Shown here: positions 7,889 through 10,038 of the stretch, one piece after another | Position numbering within the stretch: position 1 is the first letter of the stretch | Layout of the letters: each line of letters begins with the position of its first letter | NCBI GenBank assembly: GCA_945877995.1 | Contig: CAMDXD010000126.1 | Location: 1 to 10,038 of the forward strand | DNA: 10,038 nucleotides | Direction of reading: 5' to 3' | DNA from: Bordetella parapertussis | GTDB lineage: Bacteria > Pseudomonadota > Gammaproteobacteria > Burkholderiales > CAIKXV01 | Position numbers and translations under genes: made by a program | Notes under the pieces: generated by a model | Told to the model about the DNA's origin: nothing | The model's input: only the letters and a program-made list of their open reading frames with translations | The model's database searches: none

Positions 7889-7947
7889 CCCGAGATGCTA
7901 ATCGAGAAGCTCGGTAGCAGGCGGGCGGTTTGACCTGCCGGGGCTGA

Positions 7948-8023
<76 letters not shown>

Positions 8024-8104
8024 ACGGGCCGAAGCGGGGTAGGCGACCCACATGCCTTTGAACATCGGCTTCTGTGGTTCCGCCCCGTGATTCCGGCGTC
8101 CGAA

Positions 8105-8133
8105 ATTATGCCTGAAACCCTCGCCACCGTGAA
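8105..8133 (-). promoter_or_regulatory. Candidate promoter for tRNA-Ala and possibly recG-ubi
   Basis: On the minus strand TTCACG (8133-8128; 4 of 6 matches to the -35) is followed by a 17-bp spacer and CATAAT (8110-8105; 5 of 6 matches to the -10). Transcription would begin near 8098, about 75 nt before the mature tRNA 5' end, leaving a leader for RNase P to remove. The stretch 8024-8104 shows no other feature I can support. Confidence 0.45.
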
Positions 8134-8162
8134 TCGGTATCTGCACGGCCAGTCCGTATAAT
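8134..8162 (+). promoter_or_regulatory. Candidate promoter for the SapC-family gene
   Basis: A perfect TATAAT lies at 8157-8162. The hexamer 17 bp upstream, TCGGTA (8134-8139), is a poor -35, and there is no extended -10. A start near 8169 would give a leader of about 38 nt to the ATG at 8207 and only about 11 nt to the ATG at 8180, which favours the downstream start. The element abuts the candidate tRNA promoter on the other strand. Confidence 0.45.
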
Positions 8163-8206
8163 TTACCACCCCGGGTGCCATGCCCTCCCCTGAGCCTCGA
8201 CCGCCC

Positions 8207-8971
8207 ATGCAGATCACCCCGCCTTTTGCCTACCCCGAGATCGACACCCTGAAGAAGACCGACCGCGTGGTATTGCCCAAGTCCGGCAACACGCCAGCCT
8301 TCTGCCAGGACCTGCACGTCATTCCCGTTTCGTACACCGAGATCCCGGTTGCGCAGCGCGACTATCCGATCGTCTTCGTCTCGGGCGACAACGGAGCCAA
8401 CTTCATGACGATGGCCATCCTCGGCCTGAAGGCGAAGCAGAATCTGTTCGTGTCGCCGCTGGGATGGGACCCGTCGACATACCTGCCTGCCTATGTCCGG
8501 CGCTATCCGTTCTGCATGGCCAAGGTGACGGTGGACAGCGCGCAGCGCGACGAGCGCGTGGTGTGCGTGGCGAAGCGCGCGGTCGTGCCGGACGGCGACG
8601 CGCTGTTCGACCCGGCCGGCGCCCCGACCGCCGAATGGCAGGCGCTCGAGAAACTGCTGCAGGAATACGAGACCGACCTGGTGCGCAGCGAAGAGTTGTG
8701 CAAGCTCGTCGCCAGCCTCGGACTGCTCGAGCCGTTCAACATGCAGGCCTCGCTCTCGACTGGCGCCACCCTGCAGCTCACCGGCATGTATCGCGTGAAC
8801 GAGAACAAGCTGAACGAACTCGACCCGGACAAGCTGATGGAACTCGCCCGCAAGGGCGTGCTCGCCCGCCTCTACTCGCACCTGCTGTCGCTGGAAAACT
8901 TCCGGCGGCTGTCCGACCGGGCCGCCGCGATGGAGCCCACGGCAGCCCCGTCGGCCAGCTCGCTGCAGTGA
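8207..8971 (+). CDS. SapC-family protein (PF07277-like), function unclear
   Basis: The 254-residue product resembles the SapC family, named after a Campylobacter fetus protein linked to its surface layer; most proteobacterial members have no tested function. Visible family segments are RDYPIVFVSG (51-60), a block from 68 to 102 containing ILGLKAKQNLFVSP and YLPAYVRRYPF, LLQEYETDL (150-158), and a C-terminal part with LTGMYRVNENKLNEL (191-205) and LYSHLLSLENFRRL (222-235). There is no signal peptide and no membrane segment, so it is predicted to be cytoplasmic. I chose the ATG at 8207 because homologues I recall begin with a similar MQI..PFxY sequence and the promoter spacing fits; an in-frame ATG at 8180 would add nine Pro-rich residues. 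Neither has a clear Shine-Dalgarno. It stands alone, convergent with lgt, with no S-layer or secretion genes in view. Confidence 0.85.
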   Translation: MQITPPFAYPEIDTLKKTDRVVLPKSGNTPAFCQDLHVIPVSYTEIPVAQRDYPIVFVSGDNGANFMTMAILGLKAKQNLFVSPLGWDPSTYLPAYVRRYPFCMAKVTVDSAQRDERVVCVAKRAVVPDGDALFDPAGAPTAEWQALEKLLQEYETDLVRSEELCKLVASLGLLEPFNMQASLSTGATLQLTGMYRVNENKLNELDPDKLMELARKGVLARLYSHLLSLENFRRLSDRAAAMEPTAAPSASSLQ

Positions 8972-9019
8972 CCCGCGGGCACGGTCACGGCCTTCACCCA
9001 CGCCCGTCCGGCAAACGCG

Positions 9020-9038
9020 CAGGCCGGGCGCTGGCCTG
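9020..9038. terminator. GC-rich hairpin between convergent genes, possible terminator
   Basis: CAGGCC (9020-9025), a 7-base loop and GGCCTG (9033-9038) form a perfect 6-bp stem in the 68-bp gap between the SapC-family gene and lgt, ending just outside the lgt stop codon. An overlapping alternative pairs 9006-9012 with 9023-9029. Neither is followed by a T-run on either strand, so intrinsic termination is uncertain. Confidence 0.3.
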
Positions 9039-9039
9039 A

Positions 9040-9837
9040 CTACGGACTGGCCGCGTCGCCCGGCCGGCGCATTGCCACCGCGACCATCGCGATGCCCACC
9101 GCCGCCATCGGCAGGCTCAGCCACTGCCCCATGGTCAGCCCGAAGCCGAGCGTTCCGAGGAAGGCATCGGGCTCGCGCGCAAACTCGGCAAGAAACCGGA
9201 ACAGCGCATAGCCGGCGAGGAACATGCCCGACACCAGCCCGCGCGGCTGCGGCCGGCGCGACACCCAGGCCAGCAGCGCATAGAGCGCTACGCCTTCCAG
9301 CGCGAACTGATAGAGCTGCGACGGATGGCGCGCCAGATGGTCGACATGCGGGAACACCATGCCCCACGCAACGTCGGTCGGCCGCCCCCACAACTCGCCG
9401 TTGATGAAGTTGCCCATCCGGCCCGCGGCCAGGCCCAGCGGCACCAGCGGCGCCACGAAATCGGTGAGCTGCAGCCAGCGCATGCCGATCGACCGGGCGT
9501 AGAGCCATGTCGCCACCAGCACGCCGCATAGCCCACCGTGGAAGGACATGCCGCCCTGCCAGACGTAGAGCACGCTGATCGGGTCGGCCAGGTACTCGCC
9601 CGGCTTGTAGAACAGGATGTAGCCGAGCCGACCACCGATCACCACGCCCATCACGCCGTAGAAGAGCAGGTCGTCGACCTGCAACGGCGCGATGCCCCAG
9701 CGCGGCTCGGCCTTCGCCCGCTGCTTGCCCAGGCCGAGGAACAGCCCGAACGCGAGCAGGTACATCAGTCCGTACCAGCGGATTGCAAGGGGGCCGACCT
9801 GGACGGCGATCGGGTCGAAATCGGGAAAGACAAACAT
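9040..9837 (-). CDS. lgt: Prolipoprotein diacylglyceryl transferase Lgt
   Basis: Lgt is an inner-membrane enzyme that transfers diacylglycerol from phosphatidylglycerol to the lipobox cysteine of prolipoproteins, the first step of lipoprotein maturation. The product is 265 residues. It carries the family signature GRMGNFINGELWGR (139-152), with R140 and N143 matching E. coli R143 and N146, the motif MSFHGG (97-102) with H100 matching the essential H103, GGRLGYILFY (68-77), and HPSQLYQ (171-177). About seven hydrophobic segments are visible. The ATG at 9837 gives the normal N-terminus (MFVFPDFDPIA). An upstream in-frame ATG at 9933 would add 32 Ala-rich residues across the ilvD promoter region and is not credible. 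No strong Shine-Dalgarno is seen. It is convergent with the SapC-family gene and divergent from the ilvD-like gene. Confidence 0.97.
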   Translation of the reverse strand: MFVFPDFDPIAVQVGPLAIRWYGLMYLLAFGLFLGLGKQRAKAEPRWGIAPLQVDDLLFYGVMGVVIGGRLGYILFYKPGEYLADPISVLYVWQGGMSFHGGLCGVLVATWLYARSIGMRWLQLTDFVAPLVPLGLAAGRMGNFINGELWGRPTDVAWGMVFPHVDHLARHPSQLYQFALEGVALYALLAWVSRRPQPRGLVSGMFLAGYALFRFLAEFAREPDAFLGTLGFGLTMGQWLSLPMAAVGIAMVAVAMRRPGDAASP

Positions 9838-9924
9838 GCCACGATGGTATCCCACCGCCAACACCGCCGCCGACGCGGATGCTGCGCCGGGGCGGTGCGT
9901 GCCCGCCGGCAACGAGTTACGCGC

Positions 9925-9933
9925 TGCTATCAT
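9925..9933 (+). promoter_or_regulatory. Candidate extended -10 promoter for the ilvD-like gene
   Basis: TGC followed by TATCAT (9928-9933, 5 of 6 matches) forms an extended -10. The position of a -35 is occupied by GC-rich sequence with no match, as can occur with extended -10 promoters. A start near 9940 would give a leader of about 52 nt to the ATG at 9992. I see no leader peptide rich in branched-chain residues and no T-box. Confidence 0.4.
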
Positions 9934-9991
9934 CCGGCCTCACGCACGCCCCTGGCCGTGCAGCACGCGACACCGAAAGAGGACTACCCCG

Positions 9992-10038
9992 ATGGCAGAG
10001 AACTGGCGCTCGAAACTGATCACCGCAGGCGTGGCCCG
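9992..10038 (+). CDS. ilvD: Dihydroxy-acid dehydratase IlvD-like, first 15 codons only
   Basis: An ATG at 9992 opens a frame that runs off the right edge. It is preceded nine bases away by AAAGAGG (9976-9982), a good Shine-Dalgarno. The residues MAENWRSKLITAGVA resemble the N-terminus of one IlvD type (MxxNxRSxxITxGVAR). IlvD is an iron-sulfur dehydratase in valine, leucine and isoleucine synthesis. I recall lgt and ilvD as divergent neighbours in betaproteobacteria, which agrees. Fifteen residues cannot prove the identity; the start codon and coding nature are more certain than the name. Confidence 0.6.
   Translation, partial: MAENWRSKLITAGVA

Noticed and set aside
7891..7920. Short inverted repeats between recG and the tRNA as a terminator
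   Set aside because: Stems are only 4-5 bp and no T-run follows on the minus strand, so I did not annotate a terminator.
8024..8066. A short minus-strand frame starting MFKGMWVAYP just upstream of the tRNA
   Set aside because: It would run into the tRNA gene, has no ribosome binding site of note and matches nothing I know; it is better explained as tRNA leader.

Overview
This window reads as an ordinary core-genome segment of a GC-rich, ubiquinone-using proteobacterium. The gene set (ubiC-ubiA-ubiD behind recG, lgt divergent from an ilvD-like start) and the protein sequences look betaproteobacterial, possibly Burkholderiales. That placement is an inference from remembered family sequences, not from a search. 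I see no insertion sequence, phage gene, CRISPR array or change in base composition, and I do not see a previously undescribed system here.

Layout. The left 8 kb is transcribed on the minus strand: tRNA-Ala(CGC) (8023-7948), recG (7888-5741), ubiC (5670 or 5703 to 4963), ubiA (4985-4074), ubiD (4062-2578), then, after a 129-nt gap, a large FAD plus iron-sulfur oxidoreductase (2448 and on past the left edge). ubiC and ubiA overlap. The ubiD ribosome binding site lies on the ubiA stop codon, so ubiC-ubiA-ubiD look translationally coupled. A divergent control region (about 8100-8206) separates this block from a plus-strand SapC-family gene (8207-8971). That gene converges on lgt (9837-9040, minus). 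lgt diverges from the first 15 codons of an ilvD-like gene (from 9992, plus) at the right edge.

How the genes work together. UbiC makes 4-hydroxybenzoate from chorismate, UbiA prenylates it in the membrane, and UbiD decarboxylates the prenylated product: the first three dedicated steps of aerobic ubiquinone synthesis, in pathway order. UbiX, which makes the prenylated flavin needed by UbiD, is not in the window. The downstream FAD/Fe-S protein belongs to a family that oxidises D-2-hydroxyacids, and ubiquinone is a plausible but unproven electron acceptor. RecG (replication fork remodelling), Lgt (lipoprotein acylation), the alanine tRNA and the IlvD-like protein (branched-chain amino acid synthesis) are unrelated housekeeping functions. 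The SapC-family protein is the one product whose role is unclear.

Non-coding stretches are short. The 2449-2577 gap holds a candidate promoter; 7889-7947 holds no convincing terminator; 8024-8206 holds two back-to-back candidate promoters; 8972-9039 holds GC-rich hairpins; 9838-9991 holds a candidate extended -10 promoter. No gene-free stretch exceeds 300 bases.
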